A stretch of 64,000 bases of DNA, from contig NZ_JABFTV010000014.1 in assembly GCF_021404405.1 (NCBI RefSeq), positions 1 to 64,000 on the forward strand, written 5' to 3'. Positions 34,466-42,486 of the stretch are shown piece after piece (position 1 is the first letter of the stretch; each line of letters begins with the position of its first letter). The notes below the pieces were generated by a model. That model was not told the DNA's origin. It saw only the letters and a list, made by a program, of their open reading frames with translations, and searched no databases. Both the position numbers and the translations under genes were made by a program. This DNA is from Billgrantia aerodenitrificans (GTDB lineage Bacteria > Pseudomonadota > Gammaproteobacteria > Pseudomonadales > Halomonadaceae).

Positions 34466-34968
34466 CAGATCACATCCTCTTCAATTGACCTATTCGGAGC
34501 AGGCTGATGTACACCATGCCTGAATTGTACCAAAATGCACATCAACATCGAAAAGGGCATGACTGCCATCCACGGCCACAATAAAATACCACTAATATCA
34601 GCTCGCGAGCTTATAGACTTGGCGAATTCAACGAAGTCGAGGGCCTCATAAGCAAATGCTATACAGAAGACAATGAGAGTCATAGCACCAACGGCATCCA
34701 TTATCCTTGCCACTGGTGCTGACACCACTTTCATCAATATTTCAATGCGAATGTGCCGTCCCTTATCTAGCACGTGTGGAAGACATAGAAAAGTGAGTGT
34801 CAGAAACAGCAAACCTGCCAACTCATCGGAAAATCGCAAAGGCCGCCCACCCAAATAACGCATCAAAGTGCTGATGAATATGAGCATTGTCATCACCACG
34901 CCGCTGGACACACCTACTAGAAAGGCGCCGTATGCCGCTCTCTCAACAAGAATACTTATTTTGCGCAT
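34465..34968 (-). CDS. dctQ: TRAP transporter small permease, DctQ type (system 1)
   Basis: 167 residues with four predicted membrane helices; the segment FSDELAGLLFLTLTFLCLPH is typical of DctQ. It supports the DctM subunit in the inner membrane. Start chosen at 34968 (MRKISILVER); the frame is open further upstream to a GTG without a ribosome site. It sits between dctP and dctM, the standard TRAP order. Confidence 0.88.
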   Translation of the reverse strand: MRKISILVERAAYGAFLVGVSSGVVMTMLIFISTLMRYLGGRPLRFSDELAGLLFLTLTFLCLPHVLDKGRHIRIEILMKVVSAPVARIMDAVGAMTLIVFCIAFAYEALDFVEFAKSISSRADISGILLWPWMAVMPFSMLMCILVQFRHGVHQPAPNRSIEEDVI

Positions 34969-35030
34969 ATTTCCATCACCAATGCACAAACAAAAAGGGG
35001 CCACCAACAGATGACAGCCCCAGTCTGTTA

Positions 35031-36104
35031 TTAATCGGAATGTTCAGAAATTTCAAGCTTTGAAATATCTAAAATATCATCAAGCGCATGAGTTACGGTG
35101 TTATAATAACGCTCTCCATCTTCGCCTGCCTGTTTAGCCATAGATTCCCAAGCGTTCCATGCCGCAGCAACAAAAATGGCTACATCTTCCTCAGAAAATG
35201 CCGGAAGGATAGTGATTCCCAATGCTTCGCGCTCTTCGCGGGCTTGCGCTTCACGCTCGGGACTCACCGCAAGCTCTAGAGTCGTTTCCCAAACCTCTTG
35301 GCCCGCCTCCTCAAGAGCATGCCGCTGAGCATCATTGAGCCGACCAAGCGCCCTTTCACTAATACCAAAGATCCAGGGAGCAGCTGCCCAGGGATGCAGG
35401 TAAGACTCATATTTAGTAACCTCATGGAGAGAAACTGTCTTGGCTACTGTAGAAAGGTAATATGCACAGTCTACTACACCCGTTTGGAGGGCCATGTACA
35501 TATCATTCTGCGGGATGACTTGTGCAGACACACCCAGTTGATCAAACGTATCCACAAGATGCCGAGACCAGACGCGCACTTTTTTTCCTTGCAAATCCTC
35601 CAACGAATTGACAGGATCTTTGCAATGTAGACCAACATCAAATATGGGGGCAATCACTCCACCAACAGTATGAATACCCCACTTACTAAATCCGTCATCA
35701 TAAAGTTCTTTTATAACTGGCAAAATTTCTAGATGCTGCTCTGCTTCAGTTATAGCCCCTTGCGCATAGACTGACGCAAGTGCAGGTGCATCACGAGTAT
35801 AGTATTCACCATACAACAGCGCCATATCCACCATACCACGCTGTAATGTCCGCAAGATGTCTGCTTCTCTCAAGCCTAATGCACCAGCATGGCTGACCCG
35901 AATTTTCAACTCGCCACCGGACTTTTCTTCTACTAACTGAGCAAAGCGGTCAAGATGCTCGGCTTCGGGGCGCGACTGGGCGAGACCGCTATGAAAGTTC
36001 AAAGTAATAGAACTTGCTTGCGCTATGCCCATTGTTGCACCAAGGCCAAACATAACCGCAATTGTAGCCAGCTTCAATCCATCTTTTCTTGTATTAGTTT
36101 TCAT
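35031..36104 (-). CDS. dctP: TRAP transporter periplasmic solute-binding protein, DctP type (system 1)
   Basis: 357 residues with a signal peptide ending near residue 30 (ATMGIAQASS). Core motifs: GALGLREADILRTLQRGMVDMA, then KKVRVWSRHL with the Arg that normally pairs with a substrate carboxylate, and PQNDMYMALQTGVVDCAYY. The substrate is probably an organic acid or a zwitterion carrying a carboxylate, but cannot be named. AGGGA precedes the ATG at 36104. It heads the operon, behind the repeated half-site operator at 36157-36210. Confidence 0.92.
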   Translation of the reverse strand: MKTNTRKDGLKLATIAVMFGLGATMGIAQASSITLNFHSGLAQSRPEAEHLDRFAQLVEEKSGGELKIRVSHAGALGLREADILRTLQRGMVDMALLYGEYYTRDAPALASVYAQGAITEAEQHLEILPVIKELYDDGFSKWGIHTVGGVIAPIFDVGLHCKDPVNSLEDLQGKKVRVWSRHLVDTFDQLGVSAQVIPQNDMYMALQTGVVDCAYYLSTVAKTVSLHEVTKYESYLHPWAAAPWIFGISERALGRLNDAQRHALEEAGQEVWETTLELAVSPEREAQAREEREALGITILPAFSEEDVAIFVAAAWNAWESMAKQAGEDGERYYNTVTHALDDILDISKLEISEHSD

Positions 36105-36156
36105 GTTTCTTCCCTCTTTCGCTATAGTAATAAGAGCTGCATTATCATAGTGATCT

Positions 36157-36210
36157 GCAAAACATGCCCGCGCGGCATGTTTTGCGACATCTTCGACTCC
36201 AATTGCGACA
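36157..36210 (-). promoter_or_regulatory. Operator of TRAP operon 1: half-sites spaced 21 bp plus inverted repeat
   Basis: TTGCGACA at 36182-36189 and again at 36203-36210, start to start 21 bp. The first half-site is embedded in a 12-bp perfect inverted repeat GCAAAACATGCC / GGCATGTTTTGC (36157-36168, 36174-36185). It lies 53-106 bp before the dctP ATG. The same paired half-sites precede TRAP operon 2. Direct half-sites two helical turns apart are typical for AraC-family regulators. Confidence 0.7.
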
Positions 36211-36302
36211 AAGACAACTACTTGACAGTGAATTATCCGTAGTCCCCTACCCATCAGGCCTATCACAACCATGCTAAGAGAAAGCAATAAAACACACACC
36301 AG

Positions 36303-37607
36303 CTACCTCGACAAAGAATTTGGCAGCCAAAGCACAATTTCCGGCCAGATACTAATAAGGATGGCGGCTACGCACATTAGCAGGAAAAATGGAAGAGCCG
36401 ACCAAGCAACCCGACTTATGCTTTCACCTGTCAGGCTCTGTAATACAAAGAGGTTAAAGCCAACTGGAGGTGTTATCATGCCTAATTCAATCATAATGAT
36501 TAGGAAAATGCCAAACCAAATGGGATCAAAACCTGCAAGAAGCACAATAGGTAAGGTGATCGGCAAGCTCATAACCGTGATAGAGATTCCATCAAGAAAC
36601 AGACCTAAGAGAATGTAAAAAAGCGCCAGAACGGCCAGCAACATCATCGGACTAAGATCCAGACTTGCGATCCACTCAGCTAGCTCACGCGGCAGGTGGA
36701 GATATCCCATGGCAGTTGAAAGCAGCATCGCTGTCACAAGAAGACTACAGACCATGATGGTAGTGATTAGTGTCCCACGAAAAGCGTGAACCAGCAGATT
36801 GATGGAAAGCTGCCGCTCGACGACCAGCAGAACTAGCGTAGCAGCTACACCAACCGCTGCAGCTTCGGAAGGTGTCGCAATACCGGTATAAATAGAACCG
36901 ATGACAATGGAGATTAATAGCAGAATTGGTGCCAGCAGCAGGATGGACTGGAGCATCGTCTGGCTGGGAATTTTCTGTTGAGGGGCTAGTCCAGGGTTCA
37001 AAGCTGAACGTACCATGATGTAGCCAGCGTACAGAGACGCAATCAGCAAACCCGGTACTACTCCGGCCATGAATAGTTGGCTAATTGAAACTTCAGCCTG
37101 AACGCCATAGACAATCATGACAATAGAAGGGGGAATCAACAAACCTAAGCTACCAGCACCTGCCAAAGAGCCAATAGAGAGATCACGGTTATAGCCGCGC
37201 GCCTTAAGCTCTTGGGTGGTGATTTTACCTATAGTTGCGGTTGTTGCTGCGCTGGAACCACTAACGGCTGCAAATAAGGTACAGCCCAGCACGTTGGTAT
37301 GTAGTATTCCACCCGGGAAGCGACTGGTGAGCGGAACCAAACCCTTAAAAAGACGCTCTGACAGATTAGATCGAAAAATCAGCTCCCCCATCAGGATAAA
37401 CAAAGGAATCGCGGAAAGCTCCCAGCTATTACTGGCACGATAGAGAATACGGGAAAAAATCAGGCCAATGCGCTCCGGATTGAAATCACCCAACAACCAC
37501 AAGGAGCTGATGGCGACGGCCAGCATGGAGGCGAATATCCAAGTACCCATCGACAAGAAAAACAGTAGTAGTACAGCCACGCCGACTGCAATCCAGAGTA
37601 TATCCAT
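36303..37607 (-). CDS. dctM: TRAP transporter large permease, DctM type (system 2)
   Basis: 434 residues, polytopic. Family motifs AIPLFILMGELIFRSNLS, FAAVSGSSAATTATIGKI, GIATPSEAAAVGVAATL and MIELGMITPPVGFNLFVLQS. It is related to, but clearly diverged from, the DctM at 33179, so the two systems are not a recent duplication. The ATG at 37607 has AGGGA upstream. Last gene of the second operon. Confidence 0.93.
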   Translation of the reverse strand: MDILWIAVGVAVLLLFFLSMGTWIFASMLAVAISSLWLLGDFNPERIGLIFSRILYRASNSWELSAIPLFILMGELIFRSNLSERLFKGLVPLTSRFPGGILHTNVLGCTLFAAVSGSSAATTATIGKITTQELKARGYNRDLSIGSLAGAGSLGLLIPPSIVMIVYGVQAEVSISQLFMAGVVPGLLIASLYAGYIMVRSALNPGLAPQQKIPSQTMLQSILLLAPILLLISIVIGSIYTGIATPSEAAAVGVAATLVLLVVERQLSINLLVHAFRGTLITTIMVCSLLVTAMLLSTAMGYLHLPRELAEWIASLDLSPMMLLAVLALFYILLGLFLDGISITVMSLPITLPIVLLAGFDPIWFGIFLIIMIELGMITPPVGFNLFVLQSLTGESISRVAWSALPFFLLMCVAAILISIWPEIVLWLPNSLSR

Positions 37608-37633
37608 GAAGCTTTCCCTACTATGTTTATAGT

Positions 37634-38146
37634 TTATTGTTTCTTGACGAGATACTCTTGGCGATATGCCAAAACCTTCAGTGCACGCAGGACTAGCGTC
37701 AAGGCAATTAGCCACATACCCAATAAAACTGCCCCTTCGGGTATCCAAATAGGCGTTTCAGCCAAGGTATCACTTATAATTCCTCGGGTATAACTTCTCT
37801 GGACATTCCGAAACCAGAAAAGAGACATCCAGATAAAGCATGCAGCAGTGATAGCACTACTAAAGAACTCTAATGGCCAATGATGTTTTTCGGGGATGCG
37901 TTCGAGAAGCAGGGAGACCCGAATTAGCCCCCCTTTCTCCAAGACGTAAGGTAAGCCCATGAATGTCATAACTGCTACCGCATAACCAATATACTCATCC
38001 ATTATGAAGGTCGACCCACCAAACATTCTCAGAAAGATCTCCAGAAGAATGTGGCCCAACATATAAAGGATCAACAAAATGGCAACGATTGCTCCAATAC
38101 GATTCATGAGTCTGGATATACGCTCAGCTATGAGTAGCAAGGTCAT
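37634..38146 (-). CDS. dctQ: TRAP transporter small permease, DctQ type (system 2)
   Basis: 170 residues with about four membrane helices (IVAILLILYMLGHILLEIFL; PEGAVLLGMWLIALTLVLRAL) and the family pattern DEYIGYAVAVMTFMGLPYVL. Its ATG overlaps the dctP stop (TAATG), so translation is coupled. It pairs with the DctM 26 bp downstream. Confidence 0.88.
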   Translation of the reverse strand: MTLLLIAERISRLMNRIGAIVAILLILYMLGHILLEIFLRMFGGSTFIMDEYIGYAVAVMTFMGLPYVLEKGGLIRVSLLLERIPEKHHWPLEFFSSAITAACFIWMSLFWFRNVQRSYTRGIISDTLAETPIWIPEGAVLLGMWLIALTLVLRALKVLAYRQEYLVKKQ

Positions 38147-39138
38147 TACTCACCTCGAAACTGGCTGAGAATAGTCATACCTCTTTCCCCGGTAGACTCT
38201 AGCCAGTTCTCGACGACACTCGCAGCCGCTTCGGACAAGGCTTCAATAAGTTCATCAGAGACCGGATCGTTGAGGGTAACCTGGTATTCACTGAGGACTT
38301 GATAATTCTCTTCAGTTCGCGTTTCGACTGCCGCCCAGTTATGGGTGTCGGTTAGTCTTGCCGCTTCCATGATGGCTGCTTGCTCATCGTCACTCAGCCT
38401 CTCGAACGAGTCTTTATTCATATGCACCATATTTAGAGGAATGGCATACTGAATAGCTGAAAAATAATTCTGATGCTCCCAAAAACTGGCATTTGCACCA
38501 GCCTCAGCCGAGGTCAGCACGGCAGAAATCCCCCCGGTCGCGAGCTGGGGCACCACGTCTCCCCAAGACAAACTGACTGGTGAGGCTCCCACGTTTCGGA
38601 AAGTTTCCGTACCATTTCTATCAAAAGTGCGAATTCTAAGATTACGAAGATCTGTTTGACTATCAATAGCAGTTTTCGACCAGACACCACTTGGTGGCCA
38701 AGGAGAAGCATACAGCAAAATCTGATCGCTTTCCTCGAATATCGCTTCATAATAAGGCTTGGCAATTTCGTATAGACGACGCGCCTCGTCAACTCCGTTT
38801 ACTACAAATGGCAAGGATGACAACAGAAAAATCGGGTCAATGCCACTCATGGTACCTGAGAGAGTATCAGCGATTTCTACTGCTCCATCGGCTACAGCGT
38901 AGAAATGATCGCCTGAGTTAAATCCCAGCGCCCCCCCTGTATGCAAGGTAATATTTATGCTCCCACCACTCAGCTCTTTGACTCTTTCGATAAAATAAGC
39001 ATCACCCTGAGCGTGAATGGAGTTGGCATTGTACTCATTGGAAAAATCCATTCTCACAGTTTGAGAAAATGCCTGCGAAGATATCAAGCCAGCGCCAAGG
39101 AAAGCTGAACAAATCAAAGCTCTTTTATTTATTTTCAT
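38146..39138 (-). CDS. dctP: TRAP transporter periplasmic solute-binding protein, DctP type (system 2)
   Basis: 330 residues with a signal peptide ending near residue 26 (SSQAFSQ). Conserved core: GGALGFNSGDHFYAVADGAVEIA, LRIRTFDRNGTETF with the substrate-pairing Arg, and SWGDVVPQLATGGISAVLTS. Substrate unknown; the binding core differs from system 1, suggesting a different ligand. The ATG at 39138 was chosen for the signal peptide; the frame is open 13 codons upstream. The operator at 39211-39239 lies 73-101 bp before the start. Confidence 0.92.
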   Translation of the reverse strand: MKINKRALICSAFLGAGLISSQAFSQTVRMDFSNEYNANSIHAQGDAYFIERVKELSGGSINITLHTGGALGFNSGDHFYAVADGAVEIADTLSGTMSGIDPIFLLSSLPFVVNGVDEARRLYEIAKPYYEAIFEESDQILLYASPWPPSGVWSKTAIDSQTDLRNLRIRTFDRNGTETFRNVGASPVSLSWGDVVPQLATGGISAVLTSAEAGANASFWEHQNYFSAIQYAIPLNMVHMNKDSFERLSDDEQAAIMEAARLTDTHNWAAVETRTEENYQVLSEYQVTLNDPVSDELIEALSEAAASVVENWLESTGERGMTILSQFRGE

Positions 39139-39210
39139 ATTCTTACTCACTTTTAATAAAAAGACAGACATCACCATAATGTTCTTTACCCGACATCAAA
39201 ACGTCACATT

Positions 39211-39239
39211 TTGCGACATTTTTGACATAATTTGCGCCA
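39211..39239 (-). promoter_or_regulatory. Operator of TRAP operon 2: two half-sites spaced 21 bp
   Basis: TTGCGACA (39211-39218) and TTGCGCCA (39232-39239), start to start 21 bp, as in operon 1. On the minus strand the two operators share TGKCGCAA, then GTC at the same offset, then ATGTCGCAAAA. This positional conservation in otherwise unrelated upstream DNA indicates a shared regulator. Confidence 0.7.
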
Positions 39240-39849
39240 TTGGTCGCCGCCATGGCTTCGTATAGCCGACTTTCCTAAATTAACTCATGCCATAGCCACA
39301 TAAGTGAACTCAGGCTCCGGTTCTGCAACCGCGTATTGTTCACAAACTTATACCGACTGGTCAGCACCCTGGTACGCTCACGGCAGGAAAGCACATGGAT
39401 CACCAGCTTAGAAGCTAATTCCCCAAGGAGCTGGTACTCGACGAGATGGACTATGCTGCCTATCTGTGGCCACGAGGAGGGCGCTTGAATACCAACGCTA
39501 CGAACAGGCCAGACCACCCTGCGTGCAAGTCGTTAATGGCTTGGTGCGTGATCTCCGGCGACTAGATCATTGCCGTGGTGTTTCCTGGAATCGGCTGCCG
39601 CATCTTGAACTCACTGGTCATAGGGAGAGAGCTGTCGGACCACTTTACGCGAGAATAAAAACATGTTATAGATCATGCAAGGAGAGCATTAATTGCCACG
39701 GACAAAGGAAAGCTTAATTATTTTCATCCACTTATTCTTTTTCATGCTTTTCCGTTGTTCCACAACCTCCAAAATCAAATTAAAAACTTACACCCGATCA
39801 GCCAGATGAAAACTAAGCTTATAAACCATCTTAGATCAAGGGATAATCT
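39240..39849. other. Gene-free stretch between TRAP operon 2 and the regulator
   Basis: About 600 bp. Bases 39240-39660 are GC-richer than the flanking island DNA and carry short open frames on both strands (for example 39466-39717) without ribosome sites or recognisable homology. They may be decayed insertion debris. The last 150 bp are AT-rich and should hold the regulator promoter; no clear -35/-10 was found. Confidence 0.4.
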
Positions 39850-40886
39850 ATGAACTCTAATTTTGAAAGCCCCTTAAAATGCAAAAACGCAGCATACATC
39901 AAGAGCATCGTCAACCACGAAGAAAGAAAATCAAAGCGCATTGCTTTTGTCTTGTTTGAAAACTTTTCAATGATGGCTTTCACAGGAGCCGTAGACGCCC
40001 TTGTAACAGCCAATCTAATGAAACCACCAACAGCTTTTGAAGTAATAGTAGTCGGCAACACCCAGACTGTTATTAGCGATCTAGGGATAGAAATATCAGT
40101 AGATATACAGCTCTCAACACTGGATGAAAAGAGTTTAGACACCATGCTATTATGTGGTGGTTATAGAGTCAAACTACAGGCTTATCCGTTATTGAGAAAA
40201 AAATAAAATCTGCAAGCTCTGCTGGTGTAACACTTGGTGGCCTATGGAATGGTACCTACTTCCTAGCTGAGGCAGGTCTCCTTAATGGATATGAGTGCGC
40301 CTACCATCCGGATGGACGAGCCATGATGACCGAGGAATTTCCAAACGTTACAATTTCTAACCGCAACTATATCAAAGACCGTAATCGCATTAGCTGCGCA
40401 GGGGCAAGCAGCTCCTTGGATATGATGTTAATGATGATAAAGGATGAGCTAGGCGATGAGCTTGTTAGCTCCATAGAAGAAGTCTTGAGCTGCGACAAGA
40501 AACGAGAAACACTCGACATTTCAACTGAAAATATAGACTATGACCCCACACTGCCCCAAGCTTTAAAAACGTCATTAGAACTAATGGGAAGAAACATTGA
40601 GGAACCTCTCAGCATTGAAGAAATAGCTTCTTATTCAAATATTTCCAGACGCCAGCTTGAACGGATTTTTACAACCCACATCAAGACCAGCCCTTCACGT
40701 TATTATCTCGAACTACGCCTAACACATGCACGACAGCTACTACAACTGACCAACAAGTCGATCACGGATATCGCTATTGCAACGGGCTTCAACAACATCG
40801 CTCATTTTCGTCGCTGTTTTCATCAACTATTTAACATATCCGCCAGCCATTTTAGAAAAAATTATCGCGGCGACTTTATTAACTAA
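39850..40886 (+). pseudogene. GlxA-family AraC-type regulator interrupted by a frameshift at an A7 run
   Basis: The first frame (39850-40206) encodes the start of a DJ-1/PfpI-like sensor domain (RIAFVLFENFSMMAFTGAVD ... MLLCGGYR) and ends at TAA 40204-40206. The rest continues in the -1 frame as IKSASSAGVTLGGLWNGTYF and ends with an AraC HTH pair (LSIEEIASYSNISRRQLERI; SITDIAIATGFNNIAHFRRC). The junction is AAAAAAA at 40197-40203, directly before the stop. One extra A, or a -1 ribosomal slip on A-AAA-AAA, restores one protein of about 345 residues. The usual Cys of GLCTGA is Trp-Asn here. AAGGGA precedes the ATG. Probable regulator of both TRAP operons; it may be decayed, phase-variable or recoded. 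Confidence 0.85.
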
Positions 40887-40940
40887 TAACTGACAACCCA
40901 AGAAACATTGATGCGTTGCCAAACACACTGCGGCCCCCAG

Positions 40941-41259
40941 CACCCGCGCCGACCTCGAGGCGCTCCCCGGCGTGGGGCGCAAGACGGCCAACGTAATCCT
41001 CAATACCGCCTTCGGACAACCCACCATGGCGGTGGATACGCACATTTTCCGGGTGTCCAACCGCACCCGTATCGCCCCGGGCAAGAACGTGGTCGATGTC
41101 GAACAGAAGCTGCTGCGCCATGTGCCCAAGGAGTTTCTGCACGACGCCCACCACTGGCTGATCCTGCACGGGCGCTACACCTGCGTGGCCCGCCGCCCAC
41201 GCTGCGGCAGCTGCGTGATCGAGGATCTGTGCGAGTATAAAGAGAAGGTGGATATTTGA
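40941..41259 (+). pseudogene. Truncated nth copy (3' half), right boundary repeat of the island
   Basis: Bases 40941-41255 match 32447-32761 of nth with four mismatches (one Glu to Asp, the rest silent). It keeps the HhH, the catalytic Lys and Asp and all four cluster Cys, and then stops one residue earlier (VDI-stop). The N-terminal half is missing and no ATG lies in frame upstream, so it is presumably not a working enzyme. GC content returns to chromosomal level here. Confidence 0.9.
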
Positions 41260-41420
41260 GTGTCGTCACATTCGGGAAACACTGCAAAAATTCCTACGCG
41301 TGCGAACCGCTGCGTTGCGCGGTAGCCCTCCGCCTTAGACGAATGAGGGTTTTGCATAATTTGGCACAGTCAGGGACGATGAAGCGGAAACGACAATAAA
41401 ACAATAAGCCGGGCCGACCC

Positions 41421-42482
41421 ATGCCACTACACGACCGCCCCATCGGTGAGCGCATCGAGGCACTGCTTGCCCTTTCTCGCGAGCATGCCGATACCTTTTG
41501 CAGCCCCTCGGCATGGCTGGCCCGCGAGCGCTATCTGGCCAAGCACCCCACACGGATTCTGGCCATGAAGTGCATGGATGGACGGATACATCTGCCCCAT
41601 GCCACCCGCACTCCGTTGGGCATCATCACCCCCTTCCGCAACCTGGGGGGGATCTTCCACCTGGGCTGGCCCTATCTCGGCGAGATGCTCACCGATGCCG
41701 TGCACGCGGCCATTCATGGCGGCAACGGTGTGCTGCTGATCATCAGCTATCACTTCTCTCGTGGCGATCTTGCTCGCGGCTGTGCCGGCTTCGCCTGTGA
41801 CGCCGAGGCCGCCCTGGCTCACGCCAACGAGATACGCCGTCAGGCCGAGCAGGTCTTCGGTCGCGATCATCGCAACGTCTACCCGCTGGTGTGCGGCTTC
41901 GAGACCGATACCGACTCTCTCATCGTCCACGGCAGCGATGGCGCCACCCTCGACATCGGCGAGTTGTCGCTTGCCGAAGGCGCCGAACTCGACCAGCGCG
42001 TGGCCCAGGTGTGCCCAGACATGCCCGGCGACATCCGCCGCGACCTGCTGCCGCTGCTGCAGGGCAACCTGCAGCACGTCGACTCCCTGCGCGGTACCGC
42101 CCGCGAGCTGGATATCGAACATCGCGAGTGGGTCATCTGCATCGGGCGTGGGTTCGACTTCCTGCACCTGCCCAATACCGCTCTGATCGTCGGCCCCTAC
42201 AGCCCCGACCTTTCCGAACCCATCGCGACGGCTGCCGCCATCATCGATGCCAACATGAAGGCCGGACGCATCCCCGACGATGGCTTCCTGCTGCTGGCTT
42301 CGACGCCCTACGAGGCGATCGGCGTGGATCGCGCCCGCGCCGAGCTAAAGTCGCGCTTCCTGTCGGAGTTCGCCGCTCGGGTCATTTCCCGGGAACATCC
42401 GCGGCTGGCCGCCAGCATGCTGTCGCGAACCGCGGTGGTGCATTGGCCTAGCCGCCGACTGGAACTCCTGACACAGGCGTGA
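41421..42482 (+). CDS. CsoSCA-like (beta-type) carbonic anhydrase domain protein
   Basis: 353 residues. KCMDGR (Cys51, Asp53, Arg55) gives the Cys-x-Asp-x-Arg arrangement of beta-carbonic anhydrases. SYHFSRGDLARGC (His111, Cys121) supplies plausible further zinc ligands with spacing close to that of the carboxysome shell enzyme CsoSCA. The C-terminal half (EWVICIGRGFDFLHLPNTAL) resembles the second, degenerate domain of that family. No carboxysome or Rubisco gene is nearby, so it is more likely a free cytosolic CO2/bicarbonate enzyme. First chromosomal gene right of the island. Confidence 0.65.
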   Translation: MPLHDRPIGERIEALLALSREHADTFCSPSAWLARERYLAKHPTRILAMKCMDGRIHLPHATRTPLGIITPFRNLGGIFHLGWPYLGEMLTDAVHAAIHGGNGVLLIISYHFSRGDLARGCAGFACDAEAALAHANEIRRQAEQVFGRDHRNVYPLVCGFETDTDSLIVHGSDGATLDIGELSLAEGAELDQRVAQVCPDMPGDIRRDLLPLLQGNLQHVDSLRGTARELDIEHREWVICIGRGFDFLHLPNTALIVGPYSPDLSEPIATAAAIIDANMKAGRIPDDGFLLLASTPYEAIGVDRARAELKSRFLSEFAARVISREHPRLAASMLSRTAVVHWPSRRLELLTQA

Positions 42483-42486
42483 TCGC

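Larger units (their letters stand above)
32769..40940. mobile_element. AT-rich genomic island inserted at the 3' end of nth
   Basis: Base composition drops from clearly GC-rich chromosome to AT-rich DNA within this stretch. It carries two TRAP operons and their probable regulator, bounded by direct repeats of the nth 3' part. No integrase, transposase, tRNA or replication gene is visible. The structure is what a single crossover between chromosomal nth and a circular DNA bearing an nth 3' fragment would leave. Integration at a gene end with restoration of the reading frame is the alternative. The outer GC-richer margins (about 32769-33050 and 39240-39700) may be older junction debris. Confidence 0.75.

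Noticed and set aside
39466..39717. Open frame of 83 codons (+ strand) in the island
   Set aside because: No ribosome site, no recognisable motif, odd composition for a protein; probably chance in decayed DNA.
40972..41259. A functional second endonuclease III
   Set aside because: The N-terminal half is missing and no start codon with a ribosome site lies in frame, although the catalytic residues remain. Treated as a gene fragment and repeat.
32769..41259. Island as a canonical tRNA-integrating element or transposon
   Set aside because: No tRNA, integrase, transposase or short terminal inverted repeats were seen; the 315-bp direct repeats do not fit a transposon target duplication.
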